From the IMG/VR virus record IMGVR_UViG_3300035703_000376, positions 1-26,689 of that record: a stretch of DNA of 26,689 nt; one strand, 5' to 3'. This DNA is from a virus. Within the stretch, counting starts at the first letter, position 1. Every line of letters starts with the position of its first letter. Shown here piece after piece: positions 18,680-26,689 of the stretch. The position numbers and the translations under genes are program-made. The notes under the pieces are model-generated. The model was not told the origin of the DNA, ran no database searches, and saw only the letters and a program-made list of their open reading frames with translations.

Positions 18680-21517
18680 CTAATTAGGATTACTAGAAAT
18701 ACCAACTATATTTTCTATCTCATTAATTCTACGTACTAATTCTTGATTCTCGGCATCTAATTCTTTTACTGCATTTACCAGAATTGGAATTAAATATTCG
18801 TGAGTCAGCCCAAGATGATCTGGATTAGAATCATCAACAATGATATTATTTTCTCCTTCTAAGGAAAGTATTTCCTGAGCACTAAATCCATATCTGATTT
18901 TATCTTCTTTTAATTCACCAGTTTGTTTATCTTTAAAACTATACTTAATTGGTTTAACACCTCTTAGAAAATCTCTTCCATGAGGAACATCACCATAAAC
19001 ACACTTGTAACGAATATCAGAAGGAGTTGTCCAAGCAATCTGAATACAAGCAGTTGTATGAAAACTATTTCCCATCACAATATAATTTCCACAAGAACAA
19101 AGATTCACAAGTCCATCTGGTTCCCCACAGCAACCAAATCCAGACCCAGATCTCCAACCAATTGCAATATTATTGGACGCATTATAGTTAAATCTACCAC
19201 TATTATTTCCAATAAAAACATTGTTGCATCCAGAAAAATTTCCAGAACCAGCATAAGTACCAAAAAAATTATTATCACTTGCATAGCAACCACCATAAAA
19301 ACTATACCCTGCAGCATAACCAATAAAATTATTTCTATATGAATTGTTGGCACTATATCCTGCTGCATCACCTAAAAACACATTACAAGATCCATTAATG
19401 ATAAAATATCCAGCACTACGTCCAATAAAAGTATTTTTACTTCCAGCCATATTACAACCTCCAGCACTGCGACCGAAGAAATTATTATAACTTCCAGTAG
19501 CATTCCAATGACCAGCACAACTTCCAAAGAAATTATTATGACTTCCAGTAGCATTCCAATAGCCAGCATACCCTAAGAAATTATTACAACCACCGGTAGT
19601 ATTGGAAAATCCTGCAGTCTCACCAATAAAATTGTTACTGCTTCCTTCGGTATTGCAACTTCCAGCATAATAACCAAAAAAGTTATTAATCATTCCTGAG
19701 GTGGTAGATTTTCCAGAAGATAGTCCAAAGAAATTATTAGCAAATCCAATTGTGATATTTGAACCAGCGGATTTACCCATAACAATATTATGGGATCCAG
19801 TAGTACAAGCAGTTCTTGTTGCACTTCTACCTGAACACTCACCTAAGTAAATATTATTATCACCTTGATTCCAATATCCTGCATTTAGTCCTATTGCAAT
19901 TGAGTTGCTTTGAGTGGTGTTGCAGTATCCTGAAAATTCACCAAAGAAGTTATTACATGATCCGGTGGTGTTGAATCGTCCTACATTGCTACCAAAGAAG
20001 TTATTACTACCTCCAGTGGTGTTAACTAGTCCTGCCCCAAGTCCAAAGAAGTTATTATCATTTCCAGTGGTGTTGTTGCGTCCTGCAAAACAACCAATGA
20101 AGATATTATTACATCCAGTGGTGTTGGCGCATCCTGCAGAATATCCAAAAAAGTTATTATTAGTTCCAGTGGTGTTGCAGTATCCTGAAAATTCACCAAA
20201 GAAGTTATTACATGATCCGGTGGTGTTGAATCGTCCTACATTGCTACCAAAGAAGTTATTACTACCTCCAGTGGTGTTGCAGCATCCTACATTGGCACCA
20301 AAGAAGTTATTATTATTTCCAGTGGTGTTGTTGCATCCTGCTCGATTTCCAAAGAAGTTATTACGGCTTCCAGTTGTGTTACTTCTTCCTGCATAAAAAC
20401 CAAAAAAATTGTTTTCACATCCAGTAGTTAAAGAAGAACCAGCACCACAACCAACTAAGAAATTATTGGCTGATTTAGTAATAAAACTTATTGTAGTATT
20501 GCAAGATAAGAAATTGGAAGTACAACAAGCACTAATTGTTGTAGAACCACCGCTAGCAGCAGCCCATTCAATTCCAGTACCAGTAGATTTCAATACTTGA
20601 CCATTAGTTCCTGCACTATTATTAACATCATAAAGTTCTCCTCGTAATCTTAAGGCACCATTAATATCAAGTTTTTGTGTTGGATTTGTGGTTCCTATAC
20701 CGACATTACCCTCTCTAGAAATACGAACTTTTTCTGAAATTACATTATTATTTTGAGTACCAAAAGTTAAAAATGTATCACCCCATGCAGTACCACTTTG
20801 AATTTCACTGTAAATATATGATCTACCTTCAGTCAATTCAAGTTTGCCATAATCTCCATATGATGATGATCTACCTACTCTAATAATTGATGTTGCACCA
20901 CCTTGTACATCTAAATTTGCTAATGGATTTGTTCTGCCAATTCCAAGAATACCACTAACATAAGCCCCACCAGTAACCTGAAGTGGTTGTGATGCAGTTC
21001 CTGTATCTGTTTGAGAACCAATTAATAAATTTCTGTTTGAATTAATTCTTACTGCAGAATTATTTCCAATATAAAAATCATGATAAGCATTTGAATGGTA
21101 TTGTATATCCCCGATTGCACCAACACTAAATCCATATTGCTCTGTCCCACTATTATAAAGATAAATTTTTAGTTTATCTCTTGTAGCTCCATTAGAAAAA
21201 TTAATTCCAAGATCAATATATGATGGAGTTGAACTTGATCCACTAATACTGGTTCCTAATAAAATATTATTATTTGATATTAAACTGCTGGCAGTTAATG
21301 AACCAGTCTTAGTTTGATTAATATCACTTCTCAAAAACTGAGAGCTGCTAAGTCCAGAAAGAGTTCCAGCATTATCAAGAGATATAATGTTTTGACTTTC
21401 TCTTACATAAATTTTCTTATCAGCAGAATTAATAGCAAGTTCTCCATCAACCAAATCACTTATAGTTGGAATAGATGATGCAGTGCTAGATCTTTTTGGT
21501 TTGAATATATTTGCCAT
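18680..21517 (-). CDS. Tail fibre/adhesin with 17-residue repeats and S74 chaperone
   Basis: A 945-aa fibre protein. The N-terminus (MANIFKPKRSSTASSIPTIS, then 'DLVDGELAINSADKKIYV') resembles Mtd-type N-terminal attachment domains. Residues about 50-330 hold beta-rich segments with 'LGIGRTNPLANLDVQGG' and 'GNVGIGTTNPTQKLDINGAL'. Residues about 349-784 are roughly 25 repeats of a 17-residue unit, N-N-F-F-G-x-x-x-G-x-x-N-T-T-G-x-x, with about 30 Cys in the protein. From Ser833 (PSDIRYK) to the end is the intramolecular chaperone (peptidase S74), with 'GFSAQEILSLEG' and a coiled-coil end, which trimerises the fibre and cleaves itself off before the Ser. Likely host-receptor binding. Confidence 0.9.
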   Translation of the reverse strand: MANIFKPKRSSTASSIPTISDLVDGELAINSADKKIYVRESQNIISLDNAGTLSGLSSSQFLRSDINQTKTGSLTASSLISNNNILLGTSISGSSSTPSYIDLGINFSNGATRDKLKIYLYNSGTEQYGFSVGAIGDIQYHSNAYHDFYIGNNSAVRINSNRNLLIGSQTDTGTASQPLQVTGGAYVSGILGIGRTNPLANLDVQGGATSIIRVGRSSSYGDYGKLELTEGRSYIYSEIQSGTAWGDTFLTFGTQNNNVISEKVRISREGNVGIGTTNPTQKLDINGALRLRGELYDVNNSAGTNGQVLKSTGTGIEWAAASGGSTTISACCTSNFLSCNTTISFITKSANNFLVGCGAGSSLTTGCENNFFGFYAGRSNTTGSRNNFFGNRAGCNNTTGNNNNFFGANVGCCNTTGGSNNFFGSNVGRFNTTGSCNNFFGEFSGYCNTTGTNNNFFGYSAGCANTTGCNNIFIGCFAGRNNTTGNDNNFFGLGAGLVNTTGGSNNFFGSNVGRFNTTGSCNNFFGEFSGYCNTTQSNSIAIGLNAGYWNQGDNNIYLGECSGRSATRTACTTGSHNIVMGKSAGSNITIGFANNFFGLSSGKSTTSGMINNFFGYYAGSCNTEGSSNNFIGETAGFSNTTGGCNNFLGYAGYWNATGSHNNFFGSCAGHWNATGSYNNFFGRSAGGCNMAGSKNTFIGRSAGYFIINGSCNVFLGDAAGYSANNSYRNNFIGYAAGYSFYGGCYASDNNFFGTYAGSGNFSGCNNVFIGNNSGRFNYNASNNIAIGWRSGSGFGCCGEPDGLVNLCSCGNYIVMGNSFHTTACIQIAWTTPSDIRYKCVYGDVPHGRDFLRGVKPIKYSFKDKQTGELKEDKIRYGFSAQEILSLEGENNIIVDDSNPDHLGLTHEYLIPILVNAVKELDAENQELVRRINEIENIVGISSNPN
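19913..20278 (-). repeat. Exact 111-bp duplication within the 51-bp fibre repeats
   Basis: Bases 19913-20023 are identical to 20168-20278. The offset is 255 bp, exactly five 51-bp (17-codon) units. The copies encode the same 'GGSNNFFGSNVGRFNTTGSC' segment and what follows it. Identity at every third-codon position shows a recent copying event inside an older, diverged repeat array. Confidence 0.92.
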
Positions 21518-21535
21518 TATTATACTTTAAAAGAT

Positions 21536-21763
21536 TTATGAACTAAAATCAACTACATCATCTTTATTTTTTCTAGTTTGTGATTTTTTTAATTTTTGAT
21601 TTTCATCTTGTAATTCTAAATTCTCTGCATTTAATTTTTCAATAATATTTGTTGCTGCATTAACTTTTGCTTCTGCAGCAATAAGTTGTGTCATGAACTC
21701 ATTTAATTTTGTTTGATATGCTTTAATCACATCAGCATATTCAATACTATATTCATAAGACAT
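21536..21763 (-). CDS. Small coiled-coil protein between fibre genes
   Basis: A 75-aa protein (MSYEYSIEYADVIKAYQTKL) that is one continuous helix. The heptad-rich region 'EAKVNAATNIIEKLNAENLELQDENQKLKK' (quoted in parts: ATNIIEKLNAENLELQDENQ) is a clear coiled coil, followed by a basic-acidic tail. It lies between two fibre genes with gaps of 2 and 18 nt, so it is probably a virion accessory or fibre-assembly chaperone. No family recognised. Confidence 0.7.
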   Translation of the reverse strand: MSYEYSIEYADVIKAYQTKLNEFMTQLIAAEAKVNAATNIIEKLNAENLELQDENQKLKKSQTRKNKDDVVDFSS

Positions 21764-21765
21764 AA

Positions 21766-22977
21766 TCAGTACGATCCACCATCAAAAACTAAATTGACTG
21801 CTTGTTTTGAACTATTTATTACCTCATCTCCTGCTGAAATTCCACCAATATATAATCCACCAGAAGCAATTGGAGCATAAGAAGAAACTGAAATCTGAGG
21901 ATTGGAAGTACCTTCATTTGCAGATTCAGAAACCGATGCAACCATTGCCATAAATTGATTATCTAACCAAATTACACCAGATTTTTTGGACTGTCCTTCG
22001 TCCTGTGGTCTTTGATAATTAAATAAAATACCAGTATCCCAAGTTGTGCTTGATGATGGAGCAGACCCATTTACAAGACCAAGCTCAATAATTCTATCTT
22101 CTACTTTAACAGTCTGAGTTTCAAAAGTTACTGCTGTTCCCACAACTCTTAAATTGCCAGTAACAGTCAAGTCTTGAGCAATAGTAACAGTATCGGGAAG
22201 TCCAAATGTTACTGTTCCCTGAGAATAAGCAACATCAACTTCGTTTGCAGTACCAGAAAATGTAATAGTACTGTTTAAACCTACTGGGTTAGAAACTGCA
22301 CCGATCGCAAGGTTAAAAGAAGTACTGAGTCCAAGATTGGTTCTTGCATCTGCAGCACTAGTTGCTCCTGTACCACCATCAGAAACTGCCAGTGTTCCAG
22401 TAATTGAAGTTGCACTCAAATCAACAGCAAGTGCTCCACTTTCAATTACAAGACCACCATTTGTTTTTCTTTGAGCAGAAAAAGTGACCGTATTGTTAGT
22501 AACGGCAGTATCAATGCCATCTCCACCAGTAAAAGTTAATGTTTGACCTGTACTAAAAGTATCTGTTCCAGTATCACCAGAAACCGTAAAATCAGAAGGA
22601 GCTGGAGCAGCAAAAGATAAATTTCCATTCCCATCAGTTTTTAATAAGTCTCCAGCAGCACCATCTACTCCTGGAAGAACAAATATTTTAGATGCAGCAA
22701 CTGATGAAGGTGCAGATAATTGAACATAATGATTTCCATTGTCTGTATCCTCATAAAATTTAACACTTCCACCAGCACTGGAAGATGCTGCTGTCAATAA
22801 CTCAACAACTGTACTATATGCGGTTGCACTTGCAACTGCACTTCCTGCCCCACCACCTGCTCCACCATCATTACCTAAATATAAAACTTTATTTGTTTTA
22901 TCGTATATTGGTTCTCCTTCATAAAAAACAGTTCCAGGTGCTCCACTTCCTCTTTTAAATTGAAGTCTATTTGCCAT
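21766..22977 (-). CDS. Tail fibre-like structural protein
   Basis: A 403-aa protein. The N-terminus 'NRLQFKRGSGAPGTVFYEGE' and 'PIYDKTNKVLYLGNDGG' is the Mtd-N-like domain common in cyanophage fibres. The rest is Ser/Thr/Gly/Val-rich beta structure with 'LSVSDGGTGATSAADARTNLGLS'-type segments (seen as AVSDGGTGATSAADARTNLG), typical of phage fibre shafts. The C-terminal part ('VKVEDRIIELGLVNG', 'WDTGILFNYQRP') is shared with cyanophage structural proteins. A tandem late box precedes the ATG by 16-20 nt. Confidence 0.83.
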   Translation of the reverse strand: MANRLQFKRGSGAPGTVFYEGEPIYDKTNKVLYLGNDGGAGGGAGSAVASATAYSTVVELLTAASSSAGGSVKFYEDTDNGNHYVQLSAPSSVAASKIFVLPGVDGAAGDLLKTDGNGNLSFAAPAPSDFTVSGDTGTDTFSTGQTLTFTGGDGIDTAVTNNTVTFSAQRKTNGGLVIESGALAVDLSATSITGTLAVSDGGTGATSAADARTNLGLSTSFNLAIGAVSNPVGLNSTITFSGTANEVDVAYSQGTVTFGLPDTVTIAQDLTVTGNLRVVGTAVTFETQTVKVEDRIIELGLVNGSAPSSSTTWDTGILFNYQRPQDEGQSKKSGVIWLDNQFMAMVASVSESANEGTSNPQISVSSYAPIASGGLYIGGISAGDEVINSSKQAVNLVFDGGSY

Positions 22978-22992
22978 TTTTTTACGAAGTTT

Positions 22993-23004
22993 TATTTATT
23001 TATC
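22993..23004 (-). promoter_or_regulatory. Tandem late promoter box
   Basis: The minus strand reads GATAAATAAATA, two overlapping NATAAATA boxes in register by 4 nt, in the gap between two fibre genes and close before the ATG at 22977. Confidence 0.68.
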
Positions 23005-24909
23005 TTATGGAGTTTCGTAGGTTCCAAAATCATCAATATTTGGATCGGAATTATAATCATTATTAATTCCAAAGTATGTTTTAGGATTAACAAATTTAAA
23101 TCCAGAAATACTTGGATCATACACCATTAGATAATCTGTACTAATTCCAGTTAAATTACTGGTATCAATATCTTCCAATTGACCAAGTTGCATATGAATA
23201 TTTGATCCCTGAATATTTGTAACATTTGAACCATCACCAGAAAATGAAGTTGCAGAAACATCAGAAAAAATTGAAGATGTTCCAGTTCCAATATATCCAA
23301 GTGCAGTAATAATTCCAGTATAATTTGCACTACCATCAGAGTTGACTAATTGAACTTCCCCAGATTTAATTGAGCCACTTTCAGGATCAAGAGTAATTGA
23401 AGCAGTACCGATTGAGAGAATTCCAGTTACCCTAGCATTACCATAAACAAGAAGACTATTCCCAGGATAAGGACTTGTTTCTATTGCAGTTGTTCCAATT
23501 CCAACTTGAGCCAAAGTAAACGGACCATCAACACCGTCGGCCCATGCATCATTTGTTATATCAACATCAGTAAATTCAAACTTTTTAATTGCATGATTAT
23601 ATTTCAAATATTTACCATCATATGCAGATGGATTAGTGGCAATTCCAACAATATCATCAAGATACTGAAGTCTTGTCTCACCACCACCACCAAGTGATGC
23701 AAGTTGTTGCTGAACACGATTAATAAAAACTCGATAATGTTCTTGAAGTTGATCTAATGTAACAAATTTTTGATCTAATGGAGTAAGTGGGTCTTCCGTC
23801 TTTACTGACTCAGGAGGTACTTCCTCATTTAACAATTGTTTAGAAGTTTTATTTTCAATACTTTCATAAAGTTCTTCAAGTTCTCTAACTTTTACTTTAA
23901 TGTTTTTATTTTCTTCAATAATGTCATAAATTTTTAAATCTTGAATAGTATCATAAATTTCTTTTTGAATTGTCTCTAATTCTTTGGTTTGCTTTTTAAT
24001 ACGATTTTCATTTATTACAACTTCTGATTCTATCCTAACAACTTTATCAAAAATAGTTTTTTTAAATGAACCCAATGCAGAATTCTTTAAGTAACTTTCA
24101 ATATATTCAATTCTTTTATCTTGTTGATCATCAATAGATTTATTTTCTGTTATACTTTGTACAACTGCATTAAGATTTGATGTCGTTTCAACCAAAACAA
24201 CATCAGTAATTTTTTTTAAATTTTCTTGAATCTCCTCAAACTTTTTCCTAGATTCAAGTTTTATTTTTTGAAGTTCTATATTATTTGCATTTGTCTCTTC
24301 ACCTAAAAGATTTTCAATGGACTGAATACTTTCATAAACTTCATTTTTTACTTTTTGAATATCTAGTGTTCTTTTACCTATTTCAATAAGTTGATCTTCA
24401 ACATTATTTTGAATTAAAGAAACACTTTCATTAATCGGGGAAATCTTTTGACCAATTAAATCTTCAATTCTACTATCAGTTCTAATCTCAAAATCTACAA
24501 GATTTTTTTTATATTTGGGTATATCTTTATCAATAAAATTTTCAACTTTTTTCAATAAAAACCCAGTATCTTCACGAATTTCACTTAATTTTTCTTCATT
24601 AATAGTTTTAACATTGTTCTCTATATTTGAAATTGCTTCGTTAACATAAAGAAGTTGAGAAAAGATGCTACTATCCAAATCTTCTTTTTTAATTGTTTTT
24701 TGAAGTTCGTCTTTAAGAAGAACAACTTGTTCAGAAAGAGAATTTAAAGTATTTAATTTATCCTCAAAATCATTTAAATACCCCTTATAATTATTAAAAA
24801 CATCAAAAACATTATTAAATTTTTCTTCTGAAATTTTTACCGATAAAGAATTTACATCATTAAAATTAGGTTTCTTATTAAAGAAATCAGAGGGTTTCTT
24901 CAATGGCAC
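23005..24909 (-). CDS. Long coiled-coil virion structural/fibre protein
   Basis: A 634-aa protein starting at GTG 24909, with GGAG 8 nt before it. Residues about 20-350 are helical with many heptads (LNSLSEQVVLLKDELQKTIK, 'ENIKVKVRELEELYESIENK' region), a long coiled-coil stalk. Residues 380-634 are a beta-rich fibre part ('EHYRVFINRVQQQLASLGGG', 'TRLQYLDDIVGIATNPSAYD', 'TAQVGIGTTAIETS'-like repeats, 'ATSFSGDGSNVTNI'). The 'LGGGGETRLQYLDDIVGI' block is widely shared by cyanomyovirus structural proteins. It heads the fibre unit. Confidence 0.83.
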   Translation of the reverse strand: MPLKKPSDFFNKKPNFNDVNSLSVKISEEKFNNVFDVFNNYKGYLNDFEDKLNTLNSLSEQVVLLKDELQKTIKKEDLDSSIFSQLLYVNEAISNIENNVKTINEEKLSEIREDTGFLLKKVENFIDKDIPKYKKNLVDFEIRTDSRIEDLIGQKISPINESVSLIQNNVEDQLIEIGKRTLDIQKVKNEVYESIQSIENLLGEETNANNIELQKIKLESRKKFEEIQENLKKITDVVLVETTSNLNAVVQSITENKSIDDQQDKRIEYIESYLKNSALGSFKKTIFDKVVRIESEVVINENRIKKQTKELETIQKEIYDTIQDLKIYDIIEENKNIKVKVRELEELYESIENKTSKQLLNEEVPPESVKTEDPLTPLDQKFVTLDQLQEHYRVFINRVQQQLASLGGGGETRLQYLDDIVGIATNPSAYDGKYLKYNHAIKKFEFTDVDITNDAWADGVDGPFTLAQVGIGTTAIETSPYPGNSLLVYGNARVTGILSIGTASITLDPESGSIKSGEVQLVNSDGSANYTGIITALGYIGTGTSSIFSDVSATSFSGDGSNVTNIQGSNIHMQLGQLEDIDTSNLTGISTDYLMVYDPSISGFKFVNPKTYFGINNDYNSDPNIDDFGTYETP

Positions 24910-24944
24910 TTATTTTCTCCCTACTATAGTCGTTGCATAATTAA

Positions 24945-24952
24945 TATTTATT
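24945..24952 (-). promoter_or_regulatory. Late promoter box of the fibre unit
   Basis: AATAAATA on the minus strand, 36 nt before the GTG at 24909. It is one half of a divergent late-promoter pair. Confidence 0.62.
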
Positions 24953-24976
24953 ATATACTAAGCAATCAAAATTTTC

Positions 24977-24984
24977 AATAAATA
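24977..24984 (+). promoter_or_regulatory. Late promoter box of the exported-protein cluster
   Basis: AATAAATA on the plus strand, 27 nt before the ATG at 25011. Its centre is only about 32 bp from the opposite box, so the 24910-25010 gap is fully used as a divergent late promoter. Confidence 0.65.
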
Positions 24985-25010
24985 ACTAAGAGTTTATTTT
25001 CACCAAAAAA

Positions 25011-25472
25011 ATGAAAAGATTAGCACTGGTCTTTTCGTTATTCTTCACTACTCCAACTTTTGCCTCTGAAATCACATCAAAAATCGTTGATTCCGTACAA
25101 TTAAATGTTCAGGGTGCAGCTGTACAATCAAATAGAGTAGGAGGTTCCTATTCAGTCTCAGGTACAAATATTAACGTTACAACTCTCGGTGGAGTTGGTA
25201 ATGCTGGTTCTTATAACATTAATACAAATGGTGCAGCATTTACTTTTTCTGAAACATCAGTCACTGCTGATACTGTTGTCACCACTCAGTCGGCAGCTTC
25301 TGGAACAATCGCTTCTCCCAACCTTTATAGCAACTCTACTACTCAGTTAGGTGGAGATAAAGGTACTCTCGCAGGTTCTTTATCAACAACTGGTGCTCCT
25401 ACTGTCACTGCAGGTGGTTCAGGAACTACAGCAACCGCACAACGTAGTGTAGAACTGAGTGTATTCAAGTGA
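25011..25472 (+). CDS. Exported cyanophage protein, first of a related pair
   Basis: A 153-aa protein with a clear signal peptide (KRLALVFSLFFTTPTFA, cleavage before SEITSK). The mature part is Ser/Thr/Gly/Ala-rich beta structure: 'SVQLNVQGAAVQSNRVGGSY', 'SVSGTNINVTTLGGVGNAG', 'NTNGAAFTFSETS'. It ends in ELSVFK. The same ordered motifs recur in the next protein, so the two are paralogues. Such proteins are conserved in T4-like cyanophages, but no role is known. Transport to the periplasm or outer surface is unusual for a virion part and suggests action on the host envelope (inference). Confidence 0.78.
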   Translation: MKRLALVFSLFFTTPTFASEITSKIVDSVQLNVQGAAVQSNRVGGSYSVSGTNINVTTLGGVGNAGSYNINTNGAAFTFSETSVTADTVVTTQSAASGTIASPNLYSNSTTQLGGDKGTLAGSLSTTGAPTVTAGGSGTTATAQRSVELSVFK

Positions 25473-25831
25473 GACACATAACTCCCGTTCTGCTAGCAGC
25501 AGCGGGATTTATATCTCCCTGCTATGCTGCTCCCGTCACTCCTAACTTTACAAGTGGCACAATTACTTCTGAGACTAAAACTCGCACCGAAGTGATTGAA
25601 GTTATCAAACAAATAGAATATACCACTGGGACATCTTATACAGTCACTGGCACAAACATCAATATCCCTGCTCGTCCAGAGCCAGGAGCGAACTACACCA
25701 TCATCAATCAAGGTGCTCCGTTCCAGTTTAGTGAGACTCATCTGACTCCTGGAATTGCCAAAGAAACATGGATAGATCGCAAAACTACCGAAGATTCGGT
25801 AACAAACTCAATATCTGTCTTTACACAATAA
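25469..25831 (+). CDS. Exported cyanophage protein, second of a related pair
   Basis: A 120-aa protein starting at a GTG that overlaps the previous TGA (GTGA). The signal peptide is 'RHITPVLLAAAGFISPCYA', cut before APVTPN. The mature part has 'TEVIEVIKQIEYTTGTSYTV', 'TGTNINIPARPEPGANYTI' and 'NQGAPFQFSETHLTPG', ending SISVFTQ. These match the preceding protein's SGTNI, GAAFTFSET and SVFK blocks in order. Likely a duplicated secreted family. Confidence 0.75.
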   Translation: MRHITPVLLAAAGFISPCYAAPVTPNFTSGTITSETKTRTEVIEVIKQIEYTTGTSYTVTGTNINIPARPEPGANYTIINQGAPFQFSETHLTPGIAKETWIDRKTTEDSVTNSISVFTQ

Positions 25832-26409
25832 CAGGAATACTATTATTAACTCTTATAACTTCCTCAAAAAGTAGAGCGCAGCAAGCACCATCTAATACAA
25901 ATATTGCAGGACCTCAAGCATCTGCTACTGGAAATGTAACCAACCAGGCAGTGCAGGTGCTTCAGGGTCCTTATGCTATGAATACTTATGGTAATGGTTC
26001 CAGTTGCCAAGGACCATCACTCAATCTAACCACTTTTGGATATAACAGTTTATCCAATAATACAGATCCAACATCATATCAACAAAATTCAACTAATGCT
26101 GGGATTTCTGCTGGTTTTTCATTACCTCTTGATGGTTCATTACAAGAACTATGCAAAGAAAGAGTTCGTGTAGAGATTGAAAGGCAACGAGCAGAAGCAG
26201 CAAAAGCAAGACTTGATTTTGAACTTGTAAGATTACTAAAATGCGGAGAAGCAAAAAAATCAGGAGTTGATTTTCACCCAAACAGTCCATATTCAAAAGT
26301 ATGTTCTGATATTATTACACAACCACCAAAAATTGTTACAGTTGACCCCACAGGTACAATAAATAAGAAGTTACCAGTAAAACAGGCAAATGGCAAAGTC
26401 AGCAAATAA
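25768..26409 (+). CDS. Exported conserved cyanophage protein
   Basis: A 213-aa protein whose only usable ATG overlaps the previous gene by 64 nt. N-terminal extension, then signal segment 'ICLYTITGILLLTLITSSKS' with likely cleavage near SRAQ/QAPS. The mature part has 'NQAVQVLQGPYAMNTYGNGS', a Cys pair, 'GISAGFSLPLDGSLQELCKE', a charged helix (ERQRAEAAKARLDFELVRLL) and 'GVDFHPNSPYSKVCSDI'. The pattern is conserved in cyanomyoviruses. Several Cys suggest disulfides in the periplasm. Function unknown. Confidence 0.75.
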   Translation: MDRSQNYRRFGNKLNICLYTITGILLLTLITSSKSRAQQAPSNTNIAGPQASATGNVTNQAVQVLQGPYAMNTYGNGSSCQGPSLNLTTFGYNSLSNNTDPTSYQQNSTNAGISAGFSLPLDGSLQELCKERVRVEIERQRAEAAKARLDFELVRLLKCGEAKKSGVDFHPNSPYSKVCSDIITQPPKIVTVDPTGTINKKLPVKQANGKVSK

Positions 26410-26503
26410 AGGGAAAAAAGGATCTGCTGGTGGAAAGCAATCCAAACAAAACCAAGGTAATGCGACTGCCAAAAAAGCAAAAAATGGTGGTAAGAAAAAA
26501 TGA
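26390..26503 (+). CDS. Tiny lysine-rich protein, 37 aa
   Basis: ATG 26390 lies within the end of the exported-protein gene; TGA at 26501-26503 overlaps the next ATG (ATGA). The product starts MAKSANKGKKGSAGGKQSKQ and ends in a KKAKNGGKKK tail: about one third Lys, the rest Gly/Ala/Asn/Ser. It is probably disordered and binds nucleic acid or another polyanion. The precise coupling on both sides supports translation. Confidence 0.6.
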   Translation: MAKSANKGKKGSAGGKQSKQNQGNATAKKAKNGGKKK

Positions 26504-26688
26504 TTGAACTATTATTAGTTCTTTTTATTGGAAATTTAATTACTAACATAACAATTGATAATATTGAATGCAACTCAAATTATGTTGGAGATCAACATGA
26601 TGGCGACACAGGAATAATCTACATTTGTAAATATGCCAAGAGAATGGAACACTCCAAAGAGGGAGTGTTGGAACTCCCCAATCCATAA
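26500..26688 (+). CDS. Small membrane-anchored protein at the end of the cluster
   Basis: A 62-aa protein. Residues 2-17 (IELLLVLFIGNLITNI) are an N-terminal hydrophobic anchor or uncleaved signal. They are followed by a hydrophilic part with two Cys (NIECNSNYVGDQHDGDTG, 'IYICKYAKRMEHS'). It is coupled to the lysine-rich gene by ATGA and complete, its TAA ending one base before the window end. Function unknown. Confidence 0.62.
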   Translation: MIELLLVLFIGNLITNITIDNIECNSNYVGDQHDGDTGIIYICKYAKRMEHSKEGVLELPNP

Positions 26689-26689
26689 T

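Noticed and set aside
19914-20396. Long open frame on the plus strand with regular PKKLLLxPVVL repeats
   Set aside because: It is the antisense shadow of the 51-bp fibre repeats; the minus-strand protein has a full fibre architecture.
1-26689. tRNA genes, CRISPR arrays and insertion sequences
   Set aside because: I looked for cloverleaf-type intergenic sequences, regularly spaced identical repeats and transposase motifs and saw none; the only regular repeats are coding repeats in the fibre gene.

Overview
The window is part of the genome of a T4-like cyanophage, a myovirus infecting Synechococcus/Prochlorococcus-type cyanobacteria. Two sets of genes support this. The first is T4-type core genes: gp48-like and gp53-like baseplate proteins, gp32, gp59 and gp33 in the T4 order. 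The second is typical cyanophage auxiliary genes: psbA, phoH, speD, thyX, glutaredoxin, and fibres with an endosialidase-type chaperone. Genes are densely packed, often with ATGA or GTGA overlaps. Both host-like sigma70 promoters (TTGACA-N17-TATAAT type) and T4-type late promoter boxes (NATAAATA) can be read directly.

Layout. 1-2248 (+): end of an unidentified gene, then gp48-like and gp53-like baseplate genes behind a late box. 2249-4539 (-): gp32, a DUF1825-like gene, gp59 and gp33, with two sigma70 promoters embedded in neighbouring coding ends. 4529-9301 (-): a GIY-YIG endonuclease, a PD-(D/E)XK exonuclease, phoH, two small related genes, thyX, an acidic protein, a self-contained module at 8185-8622 and a second GIY-YIG endonuclease. 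9405-11603 (-): speD, conserved small cyanophage genes and glutaredoxin. 11625-14838 (-): a surface-glycan cassette made of a GT25 gene, an FkbM-GT25 fusion and an FkbM gene under its own sigma70 promoter. 14876-17275 (-): HNH endonuclease, very small genes, a metallophosphoesterase and a third GIY-YIG-type endonuclease. 17342-18621 (-): psbA with a long structured leader and an overlapping early/late promoter. 18680-24909 (-): three fibre/structural proteins and a small coiled-coil protein. 24977-26688 (+): five tightly coupled genes, three of them encoding exported proteins, plus a tiny lysine-rich protein and a membrane-anchored protein.

The most interesting element is at 8185-8622. A sigma70 promoter starts an RNA almost exactly at a sequence matching the glutamine-binding glnA/Downstream-peptide riboswitch family. 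A second, divergent aptamer-like fold follows immediately. The RNA then encodes a 45-aa DUF4278-like protein and a 32-aa basic protein and ends at a strong terminator. That terminator's loop carries the -35 box of the next promoter. I infer a phage-borne nitrogen-status sensor, possibly acting on host glutamine metabolism.

A second theme is that all four endonucleases (three GIY-YIG-type, one HNH) have a private late-promoter box 21-25 nt before their likely ATG. Two of them also have long-range inverted repeats that could mask the start in read-through transcripts, as is known for I-TevI in T4. No tRNA, CRISPR array or insertion sequence was seen. The longest gene-poor stretches are the psbA leader/promoter (18422-18679, 258 nt) and the riboswitch leader (8450-8659, 210 nt).
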